DNA of 64,000 bases from Fen-671 sp963794745. GTDB taxonomy: Bacteria; Actinomycetota; Acidimicrobiia; Acidimicrobiales; Palsa-688. The notes below the pieces were generated by a model. That model worked only from the letters and a program-made list of their open reading frames with translations, was not told the DNA's origin and ran no database searches. Of the stretch, positions 43,976-52,224 are shown piece after piece. The stretch lies in contig CAWCEZ010000010.1 of the NCBI GenBank assembly GCA_963794745.1, positions 434,001-498,000 of the forward strand, written 5' to 3'. The first letter of the stretch is position 1. Every line of letters begins with the position of its first letter. Position numbers and translations under genes: made by a program.

Positions 43976-44094
43976 CCCGTCCGGTGCTCTAGGTCCTCCG
44001 CCCCATTTCTGGGCGCTCCTTTCTAATGCAAGCCGCGGCGCTCGCGCCGGTTTGAGCAAATCGATCAATTATCAAATACCGACCAAAGGAAAAG

Positions 44095-45786
44095 ATGACA
44101 TTTAAACGGCAACGCTGGCACGCTGCGCGTGGCACCGCCACATTGGCAACACTCGCCATTGTCGGCGGCTTCGTGGCCTCCAGCATTTCACCGGCCCTTG
44201 CGGCCACCACAACCACGACGGCAGCCACGACGACGGTACCGGTGACGACCACTACCGCTGTGCCGGGTTCCAATTGCGCTGCCACACTAAGCGGCACCGC
44301 TCTCGGCCACACGGGTTGGGTGGCAAGCACAAATGCCCCTTCGAGCAGCGCCGACACTCCGGCCAACTCTCTCGACGGCAACTACTCGACTCGCTTCAGC
44401 ACCAACGAAGACCAGGCTTTCGGCGTCTACCTCGAAGTGAGCCTCGGCCACGTGGAGAGCTTCTACGGGCTGAGGATAAGTGTGCCCAACTCGCCCACCG
44501 ACTACGCCCGGACATTTAACGTCGATGTCTCCAATAACGGCACCTCCTGGGCGACCGTCGCTCGCTGCACGGGCACAAGCACCCCTGAAACGGTCAACTT
44601 CGTGCCGCAAACAGCGACTTACGTAAAGGTTGTCCTGACCTCGGCCGCGAAAGACTGGTGGTCGGTCGACGAGCTGAACCTCTACGGCCAAACCCCAGCA
44701 ACTACGACTACGACGGCACCTGCCATAGCGCACACCACGGCGTCATTGGTGTCCTCGGCGAACCCGGGAGCGGTCGGCGAGGCCATCACCTACACAGCCA
44801 AAGTGCTCCCTGCGACAAGTGACGGCACTGTCAACTTCCTCGACAACGGGGCGCCCGTCGCCGGCTGCGACAAGGTGGCGCTCAGCTCCTCGGGTGAAGC
44901 AACCTGCGCGACCACCTATTTCTCCGGCGGCCACGAGAGCATTCAGGCCGTCTACTCCGGTGGGGCCCTTTCGGGGCCTTCCAGCTCGGCCATTTACGCC
45001 GAAGCCATTGACCTACCCGGGGCCGGCTACTGGCTTGCCACGGGCAACGGCCAGGTGTTCGGCACCGGCGCCGCCCAGTCGCTCGGAGGAGTGGCGACCT
45101 CGGCCACATCTGGCGCGGTCGTGGGCATCGCCGCAAGCCCGAGCGCCAAGGGTTACTGGGTCGTGACCGCCAATGGCGGCGTTAGCGCCATGGGCGACGC
45201 CAAGTTCTACGGCGACTTGCCCGACCTCGGTAAGCACGTCTCAGACGTAGTGGCCATCGCTCCTACAAGCGACGGGCTTGGCTACTACCTCGTGGGCGCG
45301 GACGGCGGGTTTTTCACCTTCGGTGACGCGAAGTTCCACGGGTCGCTCCCCGGCATCCACGTCCATGTCAAAGACGTGGTCGGGATGGTTGCCTCCCCGG
45401 GCGGCGGCGGGTACCTGCTAGTGGGCTCGGACGGTGGCGTCTTCACCTTCGGGGCGACCCATTTCTACGGGTCGTTGCCTGGCCTGGGCAAGCACGTGCA
45501 CGACATCCGCGCGATCCTGCCCTCGTCGACCGGGCGGGGCTACATCCTCGTAGGCGCTGACGGCGGCGCCTTCAGTTTCGGCTCCGGGGCCAGGTTCCAT
45601 GGCTCTCTGCCGGGAGAAGGGATCAGGGTCGCTGACATCGTCGGGCTAGCCCTCACCCCTGACAACGGCGGCTACCTGATGGCCGGTTCCGATGGCAAGG
45701 TCTATGGCTTTGGCGATGCCCAAGTGAGCGCAATGCCAGCCGGAGTGGCTTCCAACCTCCCGGTAGCCGCAATCGCCGGCACGTAG
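44095..45786 (+). CDS. Large secreted protein: discoidin-like domain, Ig-like domain and C-terminal beta-propeller-type repeats
   Basis: 563 residues with a signal peptide ending near A-L-A-A. A Thr-rich stretch (T-T-T-T-A-A-T-T-T-V) leads into a discoidin/F5-8C-like carbohydrate-binding domain (D-G-N-Y-S-T-R-F-S-T, S-F-Y-G-L-R-I, W-W-S-V-D-E-L-N-L-Y-G). A second Thr linker leads to an Ig-like repeat (L-V-S-S-A-N-P-G-A-V-G-E, G-T-V-N-F-L-D-N-G). The last 260 residues are six repeats of the form G-Y-x-L-V-G-x-D-G-G-x-F-x-F-G-x-A-x-F-x-G-S, common in Acidimicrobiia surface proteins. A role in binding cell-wall or environmental glycans is likely. Two hairpins follow the stop. Confidence 0.85.
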   Translation: MTFKRQRWHAARGTATLATLAIVGGFVASSISPALAATTTTTAATTTVPVTTTTAVPGSNCAATLSGTALGHTGWVASTNAPSSSADTPANSLDGNYSTRFSTNEDQAFGVYLEVSLGHVESFYGLRISVPNSPTDYARTFNVDVSNNGTSWATVARCTGTSTPETVNFVPQTATYVKVVLTSAAKDWWSVDELNLYGQTPATTTTTAPAIAHTTASLVSSANPGAVGEAITYTAKVLPATSDGTVNFLDNGAPVAGCDKVALSSSGEATCATTYFSGGHESIQAVYSGGALSGPSSSAIYAEAIDLPGAGYWLATGNGQVFGTGAAQSLGGVATSATSGAVVGIAASPSAKGYWVVTANGGVSAMGDAKFYGDLPDLGKHVSDVVAIAPTSDGLGYYLVGADGGFFTFGDAKFHGSLPGIHVHVKDVVGMVASPGGGGYLLVGSDGGVFTFGATHFYGSLPGLGKHVHDIRAILPSSTGRGYILVGADGGAFSFGSGARFHGSLPGEGIRVADIVGLALTPDNGGYLMAGSDGKVYGFGDAQVSAMPAGVASNLPVAAIAGT

Positions 45787-45794
45787 TCCGATCT

Positions 45795-45821
45795 CCCGCT
45801 CAGCGCTCGAGGCTGAGCGGG
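45795..45821 (+). terminator. Hairpin terminator after the secreted-protein gene
   Basis: A perfect 10-bp stem CCCGCTCAGC / GCTGAGCGGG with a 7-base loop starts nine bases after the stop codon at 45786. No T run follows. Confidence 0.75.
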
Positions 45822-45838
45822 CCAGGTCATCGGCGAAG

Positions 45839-45871
45839 GCCCTGGAGCGGAACTACGCGCTCCCCCAGGGC
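45839..45871 (+). terminator. Second hairpin after the secreted-protein gene
   Basis: GCCCTGG pairs with CCAGGGC and inner AGCG with CGCT, with a three-base C bulge on the 3' side. Followed by TTTCGCCCTTTG. It backs up the first hairpin. Confidence 0.55.
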
Positions 45872-45947
45872 TTTCGCCCTTTGAAGTTTCATTGCGCCAC
45901 CAAGGGCAATGTTTTACATGAGGTTGACACGAGACGAGGAGGCTGCA

Positions 45948-46322
45948 ATGTCGGAAGCCAATGACCAGGCCAAGTGGAATGCCGCACAGTGGCACGGAAA
46001 AACTCTCATCGACCGCGACGGCGCCAAGATCGGCAAGCTCGAAGAGGTGTACGTCGACGTTGAGACCGACGAGCCCCAGTTCGGGACGGTCAAGGAAGGT
46101 CTCATCGGCCGCCATTTGACCTTTGTCCCGCTCGCCGGCATCCACGTCGGTCCCGACGACCTACAGGTCACGGTGACCAAGGAACAGGTCCGCGACGCCC
46201 CCGACCTCGAGATGCACGGCGAGGAGCTTTCCCAAGACGACGAGTCGGCGCTCTACCACCACTTCGAGATGAACTACACGCCACCCGGCACCCCGAGCGG
46301 GCGCCGCCTCGCCCGACGATAA
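45948..46322 (+). CDS. PRC-barrel domain protein
   Basis: 124 residues from ATG 45948 after a GAGGAGG ribosome site. An N-terminal PRC-barrel is visible: W-H-G-K-T-L-I-D-R-D-G-A-K-I-G-K-L-E-E-V-Y-V-D, then T-V-K-E-G-L-I-G-R-H-L-T-F-V-P. The C-terminal part has A-L-Y-H-H-F-E-M-N-Y, as in stress-linked PRC proteins of actinobacteria. The fold binds proteins or RNA; no specific role can be assigned. Confidence 0.8.
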   Translation: MSEANDQAKWNAAQWHGKTLIDRDGAKIGKLEEVYVDVETDEPQFGTVKEGLIGRHLTFVPLAGIHVGPDDLQVTVTKEQVRDAPDLEMHGEELSQDDESALYHHFEMNYTPPGTPSGRRLARR

Positions 46323-46468
46323 CCTCTAGTCAGGCGGTCCGCGGCCTCGCTGGCTGCGGTCCAGCGCTGAAATTGTCATGGTGCACCCGCCCACGCACAG
46401 GGTGTACCTTCAGAAGAGGCACGACAAGATCCCCGGAAGTGCCAGGCCGGCTTAAGTTGGCCCGGGGG

Positions 46469-46526
46469 CGGTACTCCAGACCTTGGTAACGCGATTTCGC
46501 ACTGCCTGAGGCAGGAGAGTGCCATG
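46469..46526 (+). promoter_or_regulatory. Structured leader element, copy C
   Basis: Same architecture as copies A and B: GGCGGTACTCCAGACCTTGG, a GCGA-TT-TCGC hairpin, then TGCCTGAGGCAGGAG, six bases and ATG 46524. Compared with A and B, the first stem keeps pairing with a changed base pair (CCA/TGG against CCG/CGG), and TGCC/GGCA replaces TGCC/GGTA in the 3' hairpin. That supports RNA-level selection. GCAC...GTGC closes the 3' part in this copy. It leads a STAS/GAF-ANTAR operon. Confidence 0.62.
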
Positions 46527-47021
46527 AACCTTCCCGGATCATCTTTCTTCGCCGCCGACGACCGGGCGGCCGGCGCCCCAGGCGAGCGGCCGGTCGGCGC
46601 TGTCGTCGTATGGCTACAGGGCGAGCACGACCTTTCCACGGACGAACCCCTTTCCAGGGCACTGGCAGGCGCCATCGCCCTCGACAGTGCCGAGCTCGTC
46701 CTCGACCTGGGAGAGGTCACCTTCCTTGCCCTGTCCACCCTCAGGGTGATCGTACGGGCACGGCAGCTGCTGCGCCACCAGTCACGGTCATTGACCGTGC
46801 GCTCCGCATCGGCATCTGCTCGACGAGCGATGCATGCCTGCGGCTTGGACGATCTCGCCGGCCCGAGCCCGGAAGAGCTCAATGCGGGACCACTCGACGA
46901 TAGGGCGGGCCGCGGGCACGGCGGCGGGGCGGACGCGCCGTCGCCTGGGGCGGCGATTGAGGCAAAACGACCGAGCAAGTTGCCCGATGGCGAGGGGCGG
47001 TTAGCGAGAAGTGGCAGGTGA
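46524..47021 (+). CDS. STAS-domain protein (anti-sigma factor antagonist-like)
   Basis: 165 residues. Residues 25-115 form a STAS domain: V-V-V-W-L-Q-G-E-H-D-L-S near 28, L-V-L-D-L-G-E-V-T-F-L near 58, and A-C-G-L-D-D-L-A near 105. The usual D-S-S-G phosphorylation loop reads A-L-S-T, keeping only the serine that aligns with the SpoIIAA phosphosite. The C-terminal 50 residues are a Gly/Asp/Arg-rich tail. The ATG is six bases after AGGAG, inside leader copy C. The stop overlaps the GAF-ANTAR gene start at GTG 47011. Confidence 0.75.
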   Translation: MNLPGSSFFAADDRAAGAPGERPVGAVVVWLQGEHDLSTDEPLSRALAGAIALDSAELVLDLGEVTFLALSTLRVIVRARQLLRHQSRSLTVRSASASARRAMHACGLDDLAGPSPEELNAGPLDDRAGRGHGGGADAPSPGAAIEAKRPSKLPDGEGRLARSGR

Positions 47022-47838
47022 ACGGCGAGAGCGCATCCTCGGCCTACTTGTAGGTGGCGCGGACGGCTTCGGCACCAAGCGGCTTTGCCAAGTGTGCGCC
47101 GAGGTCACCTCCATGAGCGGCGCGGGCATCATGCTGATGGCGGCGGACGTCCCGCAAGGTTCGTTGTGTACGAGCAACGACATGAGCGACCTCATCGAGC
47201 AGCTCCAGTACACCCTCGGGGAAGGGCCGTGCGTGGACGCCTACAACGACGATTGGCCAGTACTCGAACCCGACCTGGTCCATCCCGACAAGCCCCGCTG
47301 GCTAGCCTTTGCCCCGGCTGCCGTCGCGGGTGGCGTTCGGGCCGTCTTTGGCTTCCCGCTCCAGGTAGGGTCGGCGCGGCTCGGAGCTCTCAATCTTTGC
47401 CGCGACCAGGCCGGGCCCCTCAGCGACGACCAGCACGCCGATGCCCTCGTCATGGCCGAGATCGCCGCCCAGGCTGTCCTTGTCATGCAGAGCAACGAGC
47501 CGAGCGGCGAGCTCGCCTCCGAACTTGGGGCCGGCGCCGACTTCCACTACGTCGTTCACCAGGCCTCCGGGATGGTGGCCGCACAGCTTCAGGCAAGCGT
47601 GCGCGAGGCCCTGGTCACGTTACGCGCTTACGCCTTCGGCAACGACCGCTCTCTAACGGATGTTGCGAAAGACGTAGTCGACAGGAAGCTCCGCTTCGAC
47701 GGTCCCGGCCATGAGGGTGTCCACCATGAGGGTGGCAGCAATGAAGTTGACCGGCGTGAAGTTGACCGGCGCGAAGCTGACCGGCGCGAAGCTGACCGGC
47801 GTGAGGTTGACCGGCGTGAAGGTGACCGCGAGGTGTGA
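47011..47838 (+). CDS. GAF-ANTAR regulator with C-terminal pentapeptide repeat
   Basis: 275 residues starting at GTG 47011 inside the end of the STAS gene. The GAF domain spans about 20-160 (G-E-G-P-C-V-D-A-Y near 72, L-G-A-L-N-L-C near 128). The ANTAR domain covers about 175-235 (V-V-H-Q-A-S-G-M-V-A-A-Q-L, then A-L-V-T-L-R-A-Y-A-F-G-N). The last 30 residues are a charged tandem repeat of V-D-R-R-E type made of 15-nt units. Overlap with the STAS gene suggests coupled expression and possibly a shared signalling output. Confidence 0.85.
   Translation: MAGERRERILGLLVGGADGFGTKRLCQVCAEVTSMSGAGIMLMAADVPQGSLCTSNDMSDLIEQLQYTLGEGPCVDAYNDDWPVLEPDLVHPDKPRWLAFAPAAVAGGVRAVFGFPLQVGSARLGALNLCRDQAGPLSDDQHADALVMAEIAAQAVLVMQSNEPSGELASELGAGADFHYVVHQASGMVAAQLQASVREALVTLRAYAFGNDRSLTDVAKDVVDRKLRFDGPGHEGVHHEGGSNEVDRREVDRREADRREADRREVDRREGDREV
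47746..47829 (+). repeat. 15-nt tandem repeat, five full units and a partial one, inside the GAF-ANTAR gene
   Basis: Units of the form GTTGACCGGCGTGAA, with T/C and A/G changes, encode V-D-R-R-E / A-D-R-R-E repeats at the C-terminus. In-frame length changes by slippage would only alter the tail. Confidence 0.95.
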
Positions 47839-47841
47839 GCT

Positions 47842-50256
47842 TCACTGGGCCCGCAGGAGCTGTTGTGGCTTGGACCGTCTTGCAGCGAACGCCGGTGCCA
47901 TGGCCAGCAGGTTGGCCACCAGGAGGATGCACAGCACGATTGCTGCCAGGAGCAAGGGCTGCACTACCGGGACCGGGACGACTCCAAGGTTGTTAGCGAA
48001 CGCGCTCCAAACTTGACGTCCAAGCACGATCCCTAGGGGTACACCGACGACGATCCCGACGGCCACTAACGCTGTCGCCTGCCACGCGACGGAGGCGACA
48101 ATTTGGCGATTAACGAACCCGAGCGCCTTCAACAAGCCCACTTCCCGGCGCCGCCGCGACACGCTCACTACCAACAAATGGACGAGGGTCGCGGCCCCCG
48201 ATAGGGCCAACATCCCCCCGAAGATCAGCGGGAAGTTGACCGCTTCGCCGAAGTTGACGAGCGATGTCGGGGTGACAGGCAGGGCCGTGATCGATTGGTA
48301 GGAGCGGAGGTAGTAGTGGACTGCCGCTTGCCCCGACCGACCTGCCACGACGCTGGCCAGGAGGCCGCCCCCGCCAGACCCCACCAGAAACGCCCGTAGA
48401 CAAGCCGGGCGGTGGGGGCCGGCAGGGCAGACTGCAGCTTGATAGCCGGCGATTGTGAAGGCTGCGCCCCTGCCGAGGCCCACGACGCCACCGAGCACCG
48501 GGAACGAGATCTGGGAAACGACCCGGAACGGGACGGTTCGTTCGGTTCCCGAAGGCGAGGTGACCGTCACTTCGACGGTGCTACCCAGGTGTGCGCCCAG
48601 CTGGCGCATCGTGGTCGCCCCGAGGCCGATCTGCCCATCGCCGCTCGGGACAGGCCCGCTAGCGGAGGAAAGGAGGAGCGCGCCTCGGATGGGGCTTCCG
48701 GCGATGGCGCCCACGGCAATCTTGTCGATGGAAACCTCGACGGCGTAGCCCCGGGTGATCCCAGAAATGGCCGGGTTGTGTTCAAGGCTCTTGAGGAGGG
48801 TGGCGTCGGGCCCGGCACCAGCCAGGTCGGTGAAGTTCAGCTGAAAAGTGTCCCCGTACAGCCTCGGAGTCGCCGTCAGATGCGAAAGGCTGGCACCGAA
48901 GACCGCCGTCCCGCACAAAGCGATTACCGCGAATACGGTGCCGAGGAGAGCGGAACCCACCGGGACGTTGCCGCCGCCACCCCTGCGCTCAAAGGCGTTA
49001 CGCACACCGATGACAGCGCTCGGCGGCGCTCCCATCGCCACCAGTCGGCCGACAATGACCGATGGGCGAAGCATTTCTCTCCCGTTGTCTGAAGGCAGGG
49101 CGCGTGCAGCCCGAAGGGCCGGCCATATGCCAATGAGGAACACGAGCACCACCGTGGCCAGCGCGCCGGGAAGCAGGACCGGCCCCGCAAAGCTCACGCC
49201 GGTGTAGGTCTCGGCGACGCGCGCTTCTCCGAGCGGGGCGAGCGGCGATAGCGCGGTGGCGACGATCAAGGCGCCGGCCGCGCCCCCGAGCCCGACCACA
49301 AAATTGCGCGCGAGACCGAGGGCGAGCAACTGTCGCCGGTCGGCGCCGAGCGCGGCCATAGTTGGGTAGTCCTCGCTCTCGATGATGCCCTGGCGGACAA
49401 GTGCCTGGCCCAGGACCGCCAACCCGACGATCGCAGCGAGCGCCGCCAGGATCCACCAGCCGATGGCCTGCGGGTGGATCGATGACTCGACCGACGCCAT
49501 GACCGTGTCTTCATTGCTTGCTTCGGCCCCCAGTGCCCCGACCTGGGTGTCGAACCGCGCTAAGTCTGCGGCCCCACGACGGAGCTTGACTGCGTACACG
49601 TAACCAAAAGCCGTCCGTCGCAGGAGGGTGTGCGCGAAGGCCGGTGTGGTGTACAGATCGTACGAAGGAGCCGTCCCCGAGGGGAACTCGTACTCCGTCG
49701 CCTCGAACCCGACTACACGAAAAGCGACCATCGGGCCCTCGGGTTTGGGCAGTGCGCCCGTCGCATTGTTGTACTCCGATAGCTGGCTGGGCGAGTAGAA
49801 GGGCACATCGATCACGGTCCCTAGGTGCACCCCATCATCGTGTTGAAGGGTGAACGACGCGAGCACCTCGTCGGGGTCCGACGGGTCGGGCAAGCGCCCG
49901 GAGACGAGCTTCTCCAGCGTGTGGCGAGCAGGCAGTTCGAAGATCACACCGAAGTCCGTTGGGTTGATGGGGTGAGCGCAGTTGCAGGTCGGCTGACCGC
50001 TGTCGGGGCCGATGAGCTCCGTGACCGACGTCACCTCTGGCAACTTGAGACTGCTCGGCCAGGGCTTGTTGGTGTACACGGCGGCATCGAACCCATGGGC
50101 GGACAGAAAGCTTGGCACAGCAGAGTCGGTGCGCCTACCGGCGGCAAGGGCGCCCAGCACTAATCCGCCGACGAGCGCGACCAGCAGGCCTAGGGCGAGC
50201 CAGGCTCGCCAACGGCGGCGCGACTCCGCGCGCATCACTAAGACAAGAGCACCCAA
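47842..50256 (-). CDS. FtsX-like ABC transporter permease without an adjacent ATPase
   Basis: About 804 residues. TTG 50256 is chosen because AGGAGG lies five bases upstream; the open frame itself reaches 50460. The N-terminal helix (W-L-A-L-G-L-L-V-A-L-V-G-G) is followed by a large extracytoplasmic domain, an FtsX core (V-G-L-A-V-L-G-Q-A-L-V-R-Q, M-A-A-L-G-A-D-R-R-Q-L), a second extracytoplasmic domain and a second FtsX core (R-R-E-V-G-L-L-K-A-L-G-F). This is the 10-helix layout of LolC/MacB-type or lipoprotein-export permeases. No ATPase gene is next to it, so its energy partner must be elsewhere. Confidence 0.85.
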   Translation of the reverse strand: MGALVLVMRAESRRRWRAWLALGLLVALVGGLVLGALAAGRRTDSAVPSFLSAHGFDAAVYTNKPWPSSLKLPEVTSVTELIGPDSGQPTCNCAHPINPTDFGVIFELPARHTLEKLVSGRLPDPSDPDEVLASFTLQHDDGVHLGTVIDVPFYSPSQLSEYNNATGALPKPEGPMVAFRVVGFEATEYEFPSGTAPSYDLYTTPAFAHTLLRRTAFGYVYAVKLRRGAADLARFDTQVGALGAEASNEDTVMASVESSIHPQAIGWWILAALAAIVGLAVLGQALVRQGIIESEDYPTMAALGADRRQLLALGLARNFVVGLGGAAGALIVATALSPLAPLGEARVAETYTGVSFAGPVLLPGALATVVLVFLIGIWPALRAARALPSDNGREMLRPSVIVGRLVAMGAPPSAVIGVRNAFERRGGGGNVPVGSALLGTVFAVIALCGTAVFGASLSHLTATPRLYGDTFQLNFTDLAGAGPDATLLKSLEHNPAISGITRGYAVEVSIDKIAVGAIAGSPIRGALLLSSASGPVPSGDGQIGLGATTMRQLGAHLGSTVEVTVTSPSGTERTVPFRVVSQISFPVLGGVVGLGRGAAFTIAGYQAAVCPAGPHRPACLRAFLVGSGGGGLLASVVAGRSGQAAVHYYLRSYQSITALPVTPTSLVNFGEAVNFPLIFGGMLALSGAATLVHLLVVSVSRRRREVGLLKALGFVNRQIVASVAWQATALVAVGIVVGVPLGIVLGRQVWSAFANNLGVVPVPVVQPLLLAAIVLCILLVANLLAMAPAFAARRSKPQQLLRAQ

Positions 50257-50572
50257 GCTGACCTCCTGTCTCGTAGTGTTGCCGGTCCTGGGTCTCCGAC
50301 AAAGGATGTCACCCGGTGTCAGCCAGTCGTGTTGGCACCCCGTCCGCCGCAGCGTGGGGACGCTCGCAAGGCCTCCTGCAATGGGTTCGTCCCGATCAGG
50401 ACGTTCGACGACGCGGGCACCGCCCGGCGGCGGCCCGAGGTCGAGATAGGACCGAGGCAAAGCGCCGGCTGAGGGCCTATGCGCTCCGCTTGGCGCGCCC
50501 GTAAGTCACACGGACAGCGTCCCTACTGGTCTCGATGGCAACAGCTACCTCGTAGAGGCGATCGAGCGCCCG
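50257..50572. other. Intergenic region upstream of the FtsX-type gene
   Basis: The 316 bases between the FtsX-type gene and the open frame of the PAS-sigma gene contain no recognisable gene. Open frames here are not supported by any known domain. A TTGACA-17 bp-TACCCT promoter candidate for the PAS-sigma gene starts somewhat further right, at 50664. Confidence 0.4.
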
Positions 50573-51760
50573 TTGATAAATACCCATCGATGGCATTGGA
50601 GAAACTCGAGGCCGGACCTCGCCCACAGATGGCAAAACCTCAGTGCCCACAAGCCAAACTGCCTTGACATTTCAAACCTGTCTCGGTACCCTAAAAAACC
50701 AGTACGACGATTGCCCAGGACCCCGGCACGCCGCAATAGGCACAGCGGAGGGTCCCTAATTGACGCATCCCAGTTGGGATTTAGCAAGTCGTCGGCTGCG
50801 TTGACAGTCACCCGGAAGTCCGTTACTCATTCCCGAGAGGCTGAGTTTGAGCTCAAAACCGGTCCTAGGGGCTTGCAATGGTCATGGTCGGTAGGGATGT
50901 ACGACATGTTGGGAGTGCCACGTACTTCTCGGCCTGGCCCCGAAGTACTTATGCGCGCAAAGCACCCAGATGATCGACGACCAACAATGGGCAACCTTTC
51001 CCAAGCCCTCAAGCAAAGAAAGTCGTTCTGTTACCAGAGCCGCCTAGTACGCCACGACGGCTCTGTGCGGAGAGTGGAAACGTCAGGTTCGGTAGCGCTG
51101 TCCAATGACGGCTCGCCGATCGCGGTAATTGGGTCCGTGAGCGTCGTGTCGGACTGGGCTCTCCCATCCAAAGACGAGCTGTTCGACGGGATGTTCACAG
51201 ACGGGGACATGGAGGTTGCTTTGCGGGCGCGCATAGAGGACGTCTATGCCTACGCGTATGTTCAGTACGCCCCGCTCATTAGACGCGCCGCCGCCGGTCT
51301 TATCCGGGACCGAACACAGATTGAGGACGTCGTCCAATCGGTTTTTGAAAGCCTTTGGCGGCACCCAGAGCGTTTCAACTCGACCCGCGGGTCACTGCTC
51401 GCTTATCTGCGCCTGCAAGTCCGGGGGCGCAGCGTCGATCTTTTGAGGTCGGAGTCTTCTCGCGCCGCGCGGGTACGCCGTGCTGCCGGCACCCATGTTG
51501 CCTCGAACAACGACGAATACGAGCTCCTCGAGGAGATCGCAAGGCTGGAGGTCCGAAGGGCTCTCGACCTTCTTCCGACAGGCGAGCGCGAAGTCATTGA
51601 GCTTGCATACTTCGGTGGCATGTCCTATCGCGGCGTCGCTGAGCGTCTGGGCCTAGCCGAAGGCACCGTGAAATGGCGCATCCACTCAGGGCTAGTCCGC
51701 CTCCGAGAGCTTGAATGCATTAAAGCTGTCGGCGACGGGACGCTCCGAGAGGACCGCTAG
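50573..51760 (+). CDS. PAS domain fused to an ECF-type sigma factor
   Basis: The open frame starts at TTG 50573, but the first 65-75 codons look non-coding and a TTGACA/TACCCT promoter lies inside them (about 50664-50692). TTG 50774 or 50801 are more likely starts. A PAS fold occupies about residues 85-195 of the open frame (W-S-W-S-V-G-M-Y-D-M-L-G-V, H-P-D-D-R, R-L-V-R-H-D-G-S-V-R-R-V-E). A sigma-70 region 2 follows (Y-A-P-L-I-R-R-A-A, V-V-Q-S-V-F-E-S-L-W) and region 4 (L-L-P-T-G-E-R-E-V-I-E-L-A-Y-F-G-G-M, A-E-G-T-V-K-W-R-I-H-S-G-L). No anti-sigma gene is adjacent, so the PAS domain may sense the signal directly. Confidence 0.8.
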   Translation: MINTHRWHWRNSRPDLAHRWQNLSAHKPNCLDISNLSRYPKKPVRRLPRTPARRNRHSGGSLIDASQLGFSKSSAALTVTRKSVTHSREAEFELKTGPRGLQWSWSVGMYDMLGVPRTSRPGPEVLMRAKHPDDRRPTMGNLSQALKQRKSFCYQSRLVRHDGSVRRVETSGSVALSNDGSPIAVIGSVSVVSDWALPSKDELFDGMFTDGDMEVALRARIEDVYAYAYVQYAPLIRRAAAGLIRDRTQIEDVVQSVFESLWRHPERFNSTRGSLLAYLRLQVRGRSVDLLRSESSRAARVRRAAGTHVASNNDEYELLEEIARLEVRRALDLLPTGEREVIELAYFGGMSYRGVAERLGLAEGTVKWRIHSGLVRLRELECIKAVGDGTLREDR

Positions 51761-52212
51761 ACGTGGCTATGCGTATGTGAGCCGTCGTGAGAGTGCGGCC
51801 CAATGACGACTTGGCCCGTGGTCAAGTCCGCCCCACAGTCCCCGCCGTGGAACTCACTGACCTGGCCTCCCACTATCGTGACTTCGCCGATCGGCCCGCT
51901 GCCCGATAGGCCCCAGACGGTGTAGGTACCTTCAGCTAGTTCAGGGAAGAGGCCTGCGATAACGTCCCCGTTTGCCGCGCGGCGCCGGCGCACCATCGTG
52001 TGTACCAGGTGGCTTTGAGGCGACCCAGCTGGGGTCAGATCTATCTCTGACCCCAGGCATGCTTCGTCTGCGTAGATGATCAAGGCTCCCACACCGTCGC
52101 CTATGTCCAAAACAAGGGCGTCGGGGGGACCGCAGCGAGGGCCGGAGTCTTCAAAAGGCTCTTCTTCCCAGGCTTTCAGCCCCGTCCTTGCGGGTAGCGG
52201 TTGAGCCGTCAT
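51757..52212 (-). CDS. Conserved actinobacterial protein of unknown function, DUF4331 operon
   Basis: 151 residues. The middle contains V-L-D-I-G-D-G-V-G-A-L-I-I-Y-A-D-E-A-C-L-G-S-E, then G-L-F-P-E-L-A-E-G-T-Y-T-V-W-G, which suggests a beta-sandwich resembling a carboxypeptidase regulatory-like domain. The C-terminus is rich in His (G-P-H-S-H-D-G-S-H-T-H-S-H), a potential metal site. It is 12 bases downstream of the DUF4331 gene, and its end meets the PAS-sigma gene tail to tail. Function unknown. Confidence 0.65.
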   Translation of the reverse strand: MTAQPLPARTGLKAWEEEPFEDSGPRCGPPDALVLDIGDGVGALIIYADEACLGSEIDLTPAGSPQSHLVHTMVRRRRAANGDVIAGLFPELAEGTYTVWGLSGSGPIGEVTIVGGQVSEFHGGDCGADLTTGQVVIGPHSHDGSHTHSHV

Positions 52213-52224
52213 CTTGACCCCTGC

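Noticed and set aside
50573..50773. First 67 codons of the PAS-sigma open frame as part of the protein
   Set aside because: The stretch has no conserved feature and contains a likely promoter; a later start is more plausible, although the open frame is reported.
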